Below the pieces are notes generated by a model. That model did no database searches. It was not told where the DNA came from and was given only the letters and a program-made list of their open reading frames with translations. DNA of 64,000 nt, taken from Amycolatopsis endophytica. Lineage in GTDB: Bacteria > Actinomycetota > Actinomycetes > Mycobacteriales > Pseudonocardiaceae. Shown here piece after piece: positions 16,994 through 24,655 of the stretch. Location of the stretch: assembly GCF_013410405.1 (NCBI RefSeq), contig NZ_JACCFK010000001.1:2356001-2420000 (forward strand), in the 5' to 3' direction. Both the position numbers and the translations under genes were made by a program. How positions within the stretch are numbered: position 1 is the first letter of the stretch; each line of letters begins with the position of its first letter.

Positions 16994-17796
16994 ACCGCGC
17001 CGAGTTCTTCACGCCGTTGACCTTCGACTTCCTGTGGGAGGCCGCGGGGATCGGCGAGCTGCCGTACCCGCTGCAGGTGCGTTCGCACGGCGCGACCATG
17101 GACGAGCGCGCGACGCTGCGGCAGCGGGCGCACGACGAGCTGCGGGCCCGCGGCGTCCGTGATCACTACGGTCGCCTGGAACCGCAGGTCGAGGACTGGT
17201 TCCGGGTCCTGTCGCAGCCGAGTTCGAGCGTCGACGCGGTGCACATCCCGGACTTCCGGGTGCCGCCGGTGTCGATCCTCGCGGCCACCGACGGCACGCT
17301 GGGCGTCGTGGCGATCCAGGACGCCGACGGCATCTGGATCCGGCCGACCTTCGCCGAGGGGCTGGCCTCCACGGTCGTCGACCTGCTGCCGCCGGGCACC
17401 CGCGGCACCGAGGCTTCGATCACACTCCCGGTCGACGAGGCCCTGCGCATCCCGCCCACCCGGGCGGCCGTTCCGGTCGGCGCGGACGACCCGAAGCCGC
17501 GTCGACGGTCGCTGAGCGAAGCGCCGTCCGACCCGCGCGAGGCGTACGCGCGCCTGTCCGGTCAGCCCCGGCTGCGCGGTGGTCAGCTCGCCGCGAACAG
17601 CCGCTCCGAGGTGGTCGGCCGCCGCAGGTCACCGGTGCTGGGCTGGTTCGACACGGCCAGCGGCCGCTACCTGAGCCTGTCCCGGCCGGGCGCGGACGGC
17701 CGGGAGTGGGTCACCGTCTCCTCGGCGGACGCGAAAACCCTGCGTACGAGGCTTTCGGAGATGGTGGCGAGCGTCACGGCCGACCCCGGCCACTGA
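16990..17796 (+). CDS. EspG-family T7SS chaperone, paralogue 2
   Basis: The 268-residue protein is a close paralogue of the preceding gene. It shares FFTPLTFDFLWEAAGIGELP, RSHGATMDER, RLRGGQ and GWFDTASGRY at matching positions, and differs most in the central loop. A tandem duplication is the simplest history. Two different EspG copies beside one PPE-like gene could mean that one serves a substrate elsewhere, or that the two act as a heterodimer. No ESX membrane core (EccB/C/D/E, mycosin) is in the window. Confidence 0.85.
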   Translation: MNRAEFFTPLTFDFLWEAAGIGELPYPLQVRSHGATMDERATLRQRAHDELRARGVRDHYGRLEPQVEDWFRVLSQPSSSVDAVHIPDFRVPPVSILAATDGTLGVVAIQDADGIWIRPTFAEGLASTVVDLLPPGTRGTEASITLPVDEALRIPPTRAAVPVGADDPKPRRRSLSEAPSDPREAYARLSGQPRLRGGQLAANSRSEVVGRRRSPVLGWFDTASGRYLSLSRPGADGREWVTVSSADAKTLRTRLSEMVASVTADPGH

Positions 17797-17880
17797 CCTG
17801 CGCCACTTCGGGGAACCAGACCGCGGCATCGGCCGTTGACCTGCTTGAGACTCGTGCAGGTGCCCATGTCGGCCGGGCTG

Positions 17881-17886
17881 TACCCT
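17881..17886 (+). promoter_or_regulatory. -10 element of the ftsH-fol promoter
   Basis: TACCCT would give a start near 17893 and a leader of about 100 bases before ftsH. The leader has no recognised RNA motif. Confidence 0.4.
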
Positions 17887-17995
17887 GGATTGACGGGGTG
17901 TTCCTCGCACACCGCAAGTTGTTGTCTACACCGTGACGGCGGATGTGACATCTACCGCCTAGCCAGGGAGGGTCGAGGCCGAACGGCCGAGGCAT

Positions 17996-20335
17996 ATGGA
18001 CCGGAAGCGCCTGCTCAGGAACCCGCTGCTGTGGATCGTCGCGGTTGTGTTGATCTTCCTCGCGGTCAACACCCTCTTCGACAGCGATCGCGGTTATACC
18101 CAGGTCCCCACTTCACAGGCGATTGCCCAGATCGACGGCAACAACGTGAAGGAAGCCAACCTGGAGGACAAGGAGCAACAGCTCAAGCTGTCGCTCACGA
18201 ACAAGATCGATGTCGACGGCCAGCAGGTCGACCAGGTCATCACGTCGTTCCCCGGCGGGGCGACCGACCGGATCTACGCCAGCCTGGCCGACAAGCCGAA
18301 CATCAAGTTCAGCACCACGGTGACGCAGCAGGGTTTCTTCACGCAGATCCTGTACTACATCATTCCGCTCGGCCTGCTGCTCCTGCTGCTGATGTGGATG
18401 ATGAACAACGCGCAGGGCGGCGGCAACCGCGTCCTGAACTTCGGCAAGTCCAAGGCGAAGCAGCTGAACAAGGACATGCCGAAGACGACGTTCAACGACG
18501 TCGCGGGTGCCGACGAGGCGGTCGAAGAGCTCTACGAGATCAAGGACTTCCTGCAGAACCCGGCGCGCTACCAGGCGCTGGGCGCGAAGATCCCGAAGGG
18601 CGTGCTGCTGTACGGCCCGCCCGGTACCGGTAAGACGCTGCTCGCGCGTGCCGTCGCCGGTGAGGCGGCCGTGCCGTTCTACACGATCTCCGGGTCCGAC
18701 TTCGTCGAGATGTTCGTCGGTGTCGGTGCCTCCCGGGTGCGTGACCTGTTCGAGCAGGCCAAGCAGAACGCGCCGTGCATCATTTTCGTCGACGAGATCG
18801 ACGCGGTCGGCCGCCAGCGCGGCGCCGGCCTCGGCGGTGGTCACGACGAGCGCGAGCAGACGCTGAACCAGCTGCTCGTCGAGATGGACGGCTTCGACTC
18901 GCGCGGCGGCATCATCCTGATCGCGGCAACCAACCGGCCGGACATCCTCGACCCGGCGCTGCTGCGCCCCGGCCGCTTCGACCGGCAGATCCCGGTGTCC
19001 GCGCCGGACCTCGCCGGCCGCCGCCAGATCCTCGAGGTGCACTCGAAGGGCAAGCCGCTGGCGCAGGGTGTCGACCTGCACGCGCTGGCCAAGCGCACCG
19101 TGGGCATGTCCGGTGCCGACCTGGCCAACGTCATCAACGAGGCCGCGCTGCTCACCGCGCGCCAGAACGGGCACGTGATCACCGATTCGGCGCTGGAGGA
19201 GTCGGTCGACCGCGTGATCGGCGGCCCGGCCCGCAAGAGCCGGATCATCTCCGAGCAGGAGAAGAAGATCACCGCCTACCACGAGGGCGGGCACGCGCTG
19301 GCCGCGTGGGCGATGCCGGACCTGGAGCCGGTGTACAAGCTGACGATCCTGCCGCGTGGCCGGACGGGTGGGCACGCGCTGGTCGTCCCCGAGGACGACA
19401 AGCAGCTGATGACCCGGTCCGAGATGATCGCCCGGCTGGTGTTCGCCATGGGTGGCCGCACCGCCGAGGAACTGGTCTTCCACGAGCCGACCACGGGCGC
19501 GTCGTCCGACATCGAGCAGGCGACCAAGATCGCCAAGGCGATGGTCATGGAGTACGGCATGAGCGCCCGCCTCGGCGCCGTGAAGTACGGCCAGGACCAG
19601 GGCGACCCGTTCCTGGGCCGCTCGGCGGGCCGCCAGGCGGACTACTCGCTCGAAGTCGCGCACGAGATCGACGAAGAGGTCCGCAAGCTCATCGAGACCG
19701 CGCACACCGAGGCGTGGGAGGTGCTCAACACCTACCGCGACGTGCTCGACGACCTGGTGCTGGAGCTCCTGGAGAAGGAGACGCTGAGCCGCAAGGATCT
19801 CGAGCGGATCTTCGCCTCCGTCGAGAAGCGCCCGCACATCACCGTCTTCAACGAGTTCGGTGAGCGCACCCCGTCGGACAAGCCGCCGATCAAGACCCCG
19901 GGTGAGCTGGCGATGGAGCGCGGTGAGCCGTGGCCGCCGCCGGAGAAGAAGCCGGCGCCGCGTCAGGTGCCGACCCCGGTCGGGACCGCGCCGGGCGGTG
20001 GCGACCTGCCCGGTGGTCCGCCGTACAGCCAGCCGGAGCCGCCGTCGAACCCGTACGCGCCGCCGTCGCCCGGCGGGTCGAACGGGGGCCGTCCGTACGG
20101 CCCGAACGGCACCGGGCAGTGGCCGCAGCCCTACAACGGTGACAACCAGTCGGGCCCGCCGAACTACGGTGCGCCTCCGGGCTGGACCCCGGCGACTCAG
20201 CCGGGTGGTCAGACCCCGTGGCGCCCCGGCCAGGGCGAGCAGCCGCGGCAGGGCGACTGGTTCGGTGGCCGCGACGAGGGCCAGGGCCAGCACCGGCGGA
20301 ATCCCGACGAGCAGGACGGTCAAGATCGACAGTGA
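17996..20335 (+). CDS. ftsH: ATP-dependent zinc metalloprotease FtsH
   Basis: This membrane-bound AAA+ protease degrades misfolded membrane proteins and regulators. Transmembrane helices lie at about 8-27 and 113-135 around a periplasmic domain. The AAA module has Walker A GPPGTGKT (about 207), Walker [12 protein letters not shown] and the second region of homology at [20 protein letters not shown]. The protease site is HEGGH (about 428). About 150 C-terminal residues rich in Pro, Gly and Gln extend beyond the E. coli protein, as in other actinobacteria. It heads the fol operon, the same order as M. tuberculosis Rv3610c-Rv3606c. Confidence 0.97.
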   Translation: MDRKRLLRNPLLWIVAVVLIFLAVNTLFDSDRGYTQVPTSQAIAQIDGNNVKEANLEDKEQQLKLSLTNKIDVDGQQVDQVITSFPGGATDRIYASLADKPNIKFSTTVTQQGFFTQILYYIIPLGLLLLLLMWMMNNAQGGGNRVLNFGKSKAKQLNKDMPKTTFNDVAGADEAVEELYEIKDFLQNPARYQALGAKIPKGVLLYGPPGTGKTLLARAVAGEAAVPFYTISGSDFVEMFVGVGASRVRDLFEQAKQNAPCIIFVDEIDAVGRQRGAGLGGGHDEREQTLNQLLVEMDGFDSRGGIILIAATNRPDILDPALLRPGRFDRQIPVSAPDLAGRRQILEVHSKGKPLAQGVDLHALAKRTVGMSGADLANVINEAALLTARQNGHVITDSALEESVDRVIGGPARKSRIISEQEKKITAYHEGGHALAAWAMPDLEPVYKLTILPRGRTGGHALVVPEDDKQLMTRSEMIARLVFAMGGRTAEELVFHEPTTGASSDIEQATKIAKAMVMEYGMSARLGAVKYGQDQGDPFLGRSAGRQADYSLEVAHEIDEEVRKLIETAHTEAWEVLNTYRDVLDDLVLELLEKETLSRKDLERIFASVEKRPHITVFNEFGERTPSDKPPIKTPGELAMERGEPWPPPEKKPAPRQVPTPVGTAPGGGDLPGGPPYSQPEPPSNPYAPPSPGGSNGGRPYGPNGTGQWPQPYNGDNQSGPPNYGAPPGWTPATQPGGQTPWRPGQGEQPRQGDWFGGRDEGQGQHRRNPDEQDGQDRQ

Positions 20336-20927
20336 GCTGACGCCCGAGGAGGGACCGGTCTTCGACCAGGCGCGTGCCGAGAAGGCGGTGCGTGAGCTGC
20401 TGGAGGCCGTGGGCGAGAACCCGGACCGGGAGGGTCTGCGCGACACTCCCGCCCGGGTGGCCCGTGCCTACCGGGAGATGTTCGCCGGGCTCTACACCGA
20501 TCCCGCCTCGGTGCTGGCACGCACCTTCGACGAGTCGCACGAAGAGCTGGTGCTGGTCACCGACATCCCGATGTACAGCACGTGTGAGCACCACCTGGTG
20601 CCGTTCCACGGGGTTGCGCACGTCGGGTACATCCCGAACAGCCAGGGCAAGGTCACCGGCTTGTCGAAGCTTGCGCGGCTGGTCGACCTCTACGCGAAGC
20701 GCCCGCAGGTGCAGGAACGGCTGACCTCGCAGATCGCGGACGCGCTGGTGCGCAAGCTCGAACCGCGGGGCGTGATCGTCGTGGTCGAGGCCGAGCACCT
20801 GTGCATGTCGATGCGGGGCATCCGCAAGCCCGGTGCCCGCACCACGACTTCGGCGGTGCGGGGCATGCTGCAGTCGTCGGCGACGTCGCGGGCGGAGGCG
20901 CTGGAACTGATCAAGGGCCGTCGATGA
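20265..20927 (+). CDS. folE: GTP cyclohydrolase I
   Basis: It makes dihydroneopterin triphosphate, the first step of folate synthesis. Zinc ligands are visible in [14 protein letters not shown] and in the late AEHLCM block; VGYIP and [13 protein letters not shown] are typical. The start is a problem. The only ordinary start codon near the conserved N-terminus is GTG 20265, deep inside ftsH with a poor ribosome site. A better-placed candidate is ATC 20325, with AGGA 8 bases upstream and only an 11-base overlap with ftsH. The stop overlaps folP (ATGA). Confidence 0.93.
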   Translation: MAATRARASTGGIPTSRTVKIDSELTPEEGPVFDQARAEKAVRELLEAVGENPDREGLRDTPARVARAYREMFAGLYTDPASVLARTFDESHEELVLVTDIPMYSTCEHHLVPFHGVAHVGYIPNSQGKVTGLSKLARLVDLYAKRPQVQERLTSQIADALVRKLEPRGVIVVVEAEHLCMSMRGIRKPGARTTTSAVRGMLQSSATSRAEALELIKGRR

Positions 20928-21748
20928 GTTCGCCGGACCGGTGTCTGGTGATGGGCGTCCTGAACGTCACGCCGGACTCGTTTTCGGACGGTGGCCGTTA
21001 TTTCGGCCTGGATGGCGCGCTGGCGCACGCCCATGAGATGTGGGAGCGCGGCGCGGACATCATCGACGTGGGTGGCGAGTCGACGCGGCCCGGTTCGTCC
21101 CGGGTGGACGCGGAGACCGAGATCGCCAGGGTGCTGCCGGTCGTGCGCGCGCTCGCGGCGGACGGTCTGCGGATTTCGGTGGACACCACGCGCGCGGCGG
21201 TCGCCGAGGCGACGCTCGATGCGGGGGCCGAGATCATCAACGACGTGTCCGGTGGTCTCGCGGACCCGGCCATGGCGAAGGTGGCCGCGACGAGTCAGGC
21301 GCCGTGGGTGCTGATGCACTGGCGCGGGCACAGCAAGGACATGAACGCGCTCGCCACGTACGACGATGTGGTCGCCGATGTGCGGGACGAGCTGGGGTCG
21401 CGGGTGGAGGCGGCGCTCGCGGCGGGTGTCGCGCCGGAGAAGATCATCCTCGATCCCGGCCTGGGTTTCGCGAAGCGCGGCGAGCACGACTGGGCGCTGC
21501 TGAACCGGCTGGACGTTTTTCAGGACATGGGTTTCCCGGTGCTGGTGGGGGCTTCGCGCAAGCGGTTCCTGGGCACGCTGCTGGCGTCGGACGGTGTGCC
21601 ACGACCCCCGGCAGGCCGTGAAGACGCGACCGCGGCCGTTTCGGCGATCGCCGCGGTGCAGGGGGCATGGGGCGTGCGGGTGCACAACGTCGGCGCGTCG
21701 CTGGACGCGGTCGCGGTCGCCGCGGCGTGGAGGCGTGGACGTGCCTGA
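20924..21748 (+). CDS. folP: Dihydropteroate synthase
   Basis: It joins p-aminobenzoate to dihydropterin pyrophosphate and is the sulfonamide target. Motifs are [44 protein letters not shown] and [10 protein letters not shown], ending with GASRKRFLG. The 274-residue length is normal. The ATG overlaps the folE stop by 4 bases and the gene runs 8 bases into folB, so translation is coupled through the operon. Confidence 0.96.
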   Translation: MSSPDRCLVMGVLNVTPDSFSDGGRYFGLDGALAHAHEMWERGADIIDVGGESTRPGSSRVDAETEIARVLPVVRALAADGLRISVDTTRAAVAEATLDAGAEIINDVSGGLADPAMAKVAATSQAPWVLMHWRGHSKDMNALATYDDVVADVRDELGSRVEAALAAGVAPEKIILDPGLGFAKRGEHDWALLNRLDVFQDMGFPVLVGASRKRFLGTLLASDGVPRPPAGREDATAAVSAIAAVQGAWGVRVHNVGASLDAVAVAAAWRRGRA

Positions 21749-22106
21749 CCGGATCACGCTCACCGGGCTGCGGGTGTTCGGGCGGCACGGGGTTTTCGAG
21801 CACGAGAAGCGGGACGGGCAGGAGTTCGTGGTCGACGTCGTCGCGTGGCTGGACCTGGCGCCCGCCGCCGCTTCGGACGATCTGCGGGAGACGTTGCACT
21901 ACGGCGAGCTGGCGCAGCTGGCGGCGGACATCGTCGGCGGCGAGCCGTACGATCTGATCGAAAGCGTCGCGGGCCGGATCGCCGGCGAGGTGCTGGCGAA
22001 GGATCCCCGCTTGTCCGCTGTGGAGGTCACGGTGCACAAACCGTCCGCGCCGATCCCGCTGACCTTCGCCGACGTGGCGGTCACCGTGCACCGGACCCGC
22101 ACGTGA
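21741..22106 (+). CDS. folB: Dihydroneopterin aldolase
   Basis: The 121-residue enzyme splits dihydroneopterin to hydroxymethyl-dihydropterin. LTGLRVFGRHGVFEHEK near the start and VTVHKPSAPIPLTFADV near the end are the family blocks, the latter holding the catalytic lysine. GTG 21741 is used; GTG 21735 is also in frame. It overlaps folP at the 5' end and folK at the 3' end (GTGA). Confidence 0.94.
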   Translation: MPDRITLTGLRVFGRHGVFEHEKRDGQEFVVDVVAWLDLAPAAASDDLRETLHYGELAQLAADIVGGEPYDLIESVAGRIAGEVLAKDPRLSAVEVTVHKPSAPIPLTFADVAVTVHRTRT

Positions 22107-22591
22107 GGGCGGTCCTGTCACTCGGCTCGAACCTCGGCGATCGCCTGGCTCACCTGCGCTCCGTCGTGGACGGTCTGGGACCGGCGGTGGTCGCGGTGTC
22201 CAGTGTGTACGAAACGGAACCGTGGGGCGTCGAAGACCAGCCCGACTTCCTCAACGCGGTGTGCATTGTGGACGATCCCGCGCGCGACGAGTGGGCGTGG
22301 CTGCGCGCAGGCCAGTCCCTCGAACGCGACGCACACCGAGTCCGTGAGCTGCGCTGGGGCCCCCGCACGCTGGACGTCGACATCGTGACGGTGGACGACG
22401 TACGCTCGGATGATCCGGAGCTGCTGCTGCCGCACCCCGGAACCCCCGAACGTGCCAGCGTGCTGATCCCGTGGCTGGAAATCGACCCGAACGCCATACT
22501 TCCCGGCCACGGCCCGGTCCGCGACCTGCTGGCCACGCGTCCCGAGTCGGACCGCAAGTCGGTGCGCCTCCTGCAGCCCTTCCCACGGTAA
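22103..22591 (+). CDS. folK: 2-amino-4-hydroxy-6-hydroxymethyldihydropteridine pyrophosphokinase
   Basis: This 162-residue enzyme transfers pyrophosphate from ATP to hydroxymethyl-dihydropterin, feeding FolP. The family motifs LSLGSNLGDR, SVYETEPWG, and RWGPRTLDVDIV followed by LLLPHP are all present. It is the last gene of the ftsH-fol operon. In M. tuberculosis and relatives the DUF3180 gene follows directly; here 1.5 kb of palindromes and a MerR gene intervene. Confidence 0.95.
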   Translation: MRAVLSLGSNLGDRLAHLRSVVDGLGPAVVAVSSVYETEPWGVEDQPDFLNAVCIVDDPARDEWAWLRAGQSLERDAHRVRELRWGPRTLDVDIVTVDDVRSDDPELLLPHPGTPERASVLIPWLEIDPNAILPGHGPVRDLLATRPESDRKSVRLLQPFPR

Positions 22592-22622
22592 GGCGAGCGC
22601 CAGCGAGCCTGCACTAAAACGA

Positions 22623-22771
22623 GCTGGGTGGTCATCCCGTCGCCTGAGGCCGTCAGATCACTGTGAGCCAGGCCCGCACACTTCCAGCCCTGCCGCAGCC
22701 TAGAGATCAAAAGCGTGCGGGCCTGGCTCACAGTGATAGGCCTCAATCAGGCGACGGGATGACCACCCAGC
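22623..22771. repeat. Large imperfect palindrome after folK
   Basis: GCTGGGTGGTCATCCCGTCG at 22623 and onward to 22678 pairs with 22715-22771. The arms are about 56 bases. They match over the outer 25 and inner 23 bases and differ only in a short middle stretch; a 36-base loop separates them. No open frame of note lies inside. It is far larger than a terminator. The stretch 22592-23133 has no gene; it holds this element, a short dispersed repeat and a second palindrome. Confidence 0.8.
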
Positions 22772-22826
22772 GACCACCCACCCGAGGTGAGCCGGACTGC
22801 GAAAGCCCTGGTCATCCCGGAGCCAG

Positions 22827-22858
22827 CCCGTCCGGCGAGGACTCTTTTGATCTTTAAA
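22827..22858 (+). repeat. Dispersed short repeat, copy A
   Basis: CCCGTCCGGCGAGGACT, a short spacer, then TTGATCTTTAAA. The reverse strand at 50631-50662 has CCCGTGCGGCGAGGACT, a spacer, then TTGATCTTTGAA. Both copies lie in gene-free gaps. Confidence 0.6.
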
Positions 22859-22916
22859 ACCGAGCGCTGCGCGCTAAAAGAACCCTGACCTGGGCTTTCC
22901 CCCGATGCGCGATCGT

Positions 22917-22980
22917 CTAACGGTCGAGCCACCGCGTCAAGCCGGGAAAGCGTGGCTTGACCCGGTGTCTCGACCGTTAG
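22917..22980. repeat. Second large palindrome in the folK-MerR gap
   Basis: CTAACGGTCGAG (22917-22928) pairs perfectly with CTCGACCGTTAG (22969-22980). Inside it CACCGCGTCAAGCC (22930-22943) pairs with GGCTTGACCCGGTG (22954-22967) with one mismatch. The total is 27 bp arms around a 10-base loop. Confidence 0.75.
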
Positions 22981-23133
22981 GGCGGCTGTGTATCGGGGGG
23001 CCGGGGGAGGTGGGGGTGAGGTGGTGGTTCCGTTGTGCGCCAGGCCGCCGGTTTTGGGGCACGGGCGCGGAGGTCTCGGCGGGGTGATTCCGTTTCGCTT
23101 CCCGGTCACCACCACACCGAAAATCCCTTCCCC

Positions 23134-24063
23134 TCACACGCGCAGTGCTGCCGTCAGCCACTCCACCGCCGGTACCCGAGTGGGAATGGCGCCCCACCCA
23201 TTGATCGTCGCCATCAGTTGCCAGTAGCGCTCGGCCCGGTGGTCGGTGCCCACGGCGATCCGGTCGGCCACGAAGGCGCGGAAGGTGCGATCGGCCGGGT
23301 CCTGACCCTCACCGGCCCAGGTACGGGCGACGTCGTCCGCCAGTGCGCGGCCCTCCGCCGAGTCCGGGGCCAGTCCGGCGTCGAGCGCCGTCTGGGCCCG
23401 TTCGCTCCAGTCGGCCCAAGCTTCCTGCGCCGGAATGACTTCCTCACCCGCGGTCCACGTGTCCGCATGGCTCTCGCCCATTCGCCGGATCGCCGCGCGG
23501 AAATCGGCGTCCTGGATCAGCTCCGCGAGCTCGATCCACGCCTCCAGCTGCTCGGGCGAAGGGTCGTCCGGCAGGTGCGGTTTGGCCGAACTCATCCGGG
23601 CGTAGAACTCCGGATCGACCTCCAGCCCGTCGGTCACCTCCTGCCAGAACTCGTCCACCAGCCTGGCCCGCTCATCGTCGGACATCGAGGCGAGTTTGTT
23701 CATCAGTTTCACTTCCTCCAGTTCGGACTCCCGCTTCACGACCGCCCGCAACACCGCCCGCCGCAGCCGCAACCTGCGGATCTGCTCGTCGAGCGCGTCG
23801 ATGTGCCGGTGTGCCAGCCGGGACACACTTGTCTCCCGCGCCAGCACCGCCGACACGTCGGCCAGACCGAGACCCAGCTCGCGCAGGGTCTTGATCAGTT
23901 CGAGCCGGGCCAGGGCCGTCACGTCGTACAGCCGGTAGCCCGAACTCGTGCGATCGGTGGGCGGGAGCAGATCCTCGTCGGAGTAGAACCGGATCGTCTT
24001 GACCGGCAGACCGGTCCGCCTGCTCAACTCCCCGATGGTGAAAGTCCCGCCCACACGAGCCAT
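23134..24063 (-). CDS. MerR-family transcriptional regulator
   Basis: The 309-residue protein opens with TIGELSRRTGLPVKTIRFYSD, the MerR winged-helix domain. An antiparallel coiled coil follows (about 85-125, rich in Arg and Leu). A C-terminal helical domain of about 180 residues comes next, containing DPEFYARM and EEVIPAQEAW, a type common in actinobacterial MerR proteins with unknown ligand. No cysteine pattern of metal sensors is seen. ATG 24063 has GGAGGG 6 bases upstream. It sits alone between folK and DUF3180 and is divergent from DUF3180, which breaks the usual gene order. Confidence 0.87.
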   Translation of the reverse strand: MARVGGTFTIGELSRRTGLPVKTIRFYSDEDLLPPTDRTSSGYRLYDVTALARLELIKTLRELGLGLADVSAVLARETSVSRLAHRHIDALDEQIRRLRLRRAVLRAVVKRESELEEVKLMNKLASMSDDERARLVDEFWQEVTDGLEVDPEFYARMSSAKPHLPDDPSPEQLEAWIELAELIQDADFRAAIRRMGESHADTWTAGEEVIPAQEAWADWSERAQTALDAGLAPDSAEGRALADDVARTWAGEGQDPADRTFRAFVADRIAVGTDHRAERYWQLMATINGWGAIPTRVPAVEWLTAALRV

Positions 24064-24071
24064 CCTGAACC

Positions 24072-24092
24072 CTCCAGTCACTGGAGAGTCAA
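24072..24092 (-). promoter_or_regulatory. MerR-type operator/promoter of the MerR gene
   Basis: On the minus strand a TTGACT -35 element (24087-24092) is followed by CTCCAGT-G-ACTGGAG, a perfect 7 bp dyad (24072-24086), which overlaps the ribosome site. A dyad after the -35 is the hallmark of MerR control and suggests autoregulation. Confidence 0.6.
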
Positions 24093-24124
24093 CTGTCGCA
24101 CAACCGCGTCGGTACCGTGGCCCT

Positions 24125-24586
24125 ATGCACTTCACCCGGCCTCGTGAGCTGGTGATCGCCGGGCTGATCGGGCTCGTCGCCGCGTACCTGCTGTTCGAGT
24201 TCGCCTACGGCGACCTGCCCCGGTTGCCCCGGCTGGCCGGCGTTTCGCTGCTCGTGCTCGCGGTGATCGAGGTCGCACTGGCGTTTTCGATGCGGTCCCG
24301 GATCAAGTCGCGGCGGGTGGTCAACGCTGTCTCGGCGGCGCGCACCGTCGCGCTCGCCAAGGCGTCCTCGCTCCTCGGCGCGATCATGCTCGGCGCGTGG
24401 GCCGGGATCACGGCCGCGCTGCTTCCCCGCGCGTCGGAGCTGGCCGCGGCGTCGAGTGATCTCCGCAGCGTCGCCATCGGGGCGGTGTGCGCGGTGGCGC
24501 TGATCGCGGCGGCGCTGTGGCTCGAGCACTGCTGCCGGACGCCCGAGGACGACGAACGTGACCCTGATCATCACCCGACCGGTTAA
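24125..24586 (+). CDS. DUF3180 membrane protein
   Basis: The 153-residue protein has four predicted transmembrane helices (about 9-27, 34-52, 73-97, 110-132) and a hydrophilic, acidic and histidine-containing tail. Such genes follow folK in many actinobacteria (Rv3605c in M. tuberculosis); no function is known. TACCGT lies 6 bases before the ATG, so the message is probably leaderless and no longer depends on the fol operon promoter. Confidence 0.85.
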   Translation: MHFTRPRELVIAGLIGLVAAYLLFEFAYGDLPRLPRLAGVSLLVLAVIEVALAFSMRSRIKSRRVVNAVSAARTVALAKASSLLGAIMLGAWAGITAALLPRASELAAASSDLRSVAIGAVCAVALIAAALWLEHCCRTPEDDERDPDHHPTG

Positions 24587-24655
24587 CGCTGAGAACCGAC
24601 CGCTCGAAGTACCAACCAGGTCTCAGACGGATAACTAGCGGGTACGGTGTGGTTC

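Noticed and set aside
18113..20446. A 777-residue minus-strand frame opposite ftsH
   Set aside because: Antisense shadow of ftsH; low-complexity Arg/Val/Gly composition.
22592..23133. Possible CRISPR array or tRNA cluster in the palindromic gap
   Set aside because: There are no regularly spaced direct repeats and no cloverleaf. The elements are inverted repeats of different sequence.
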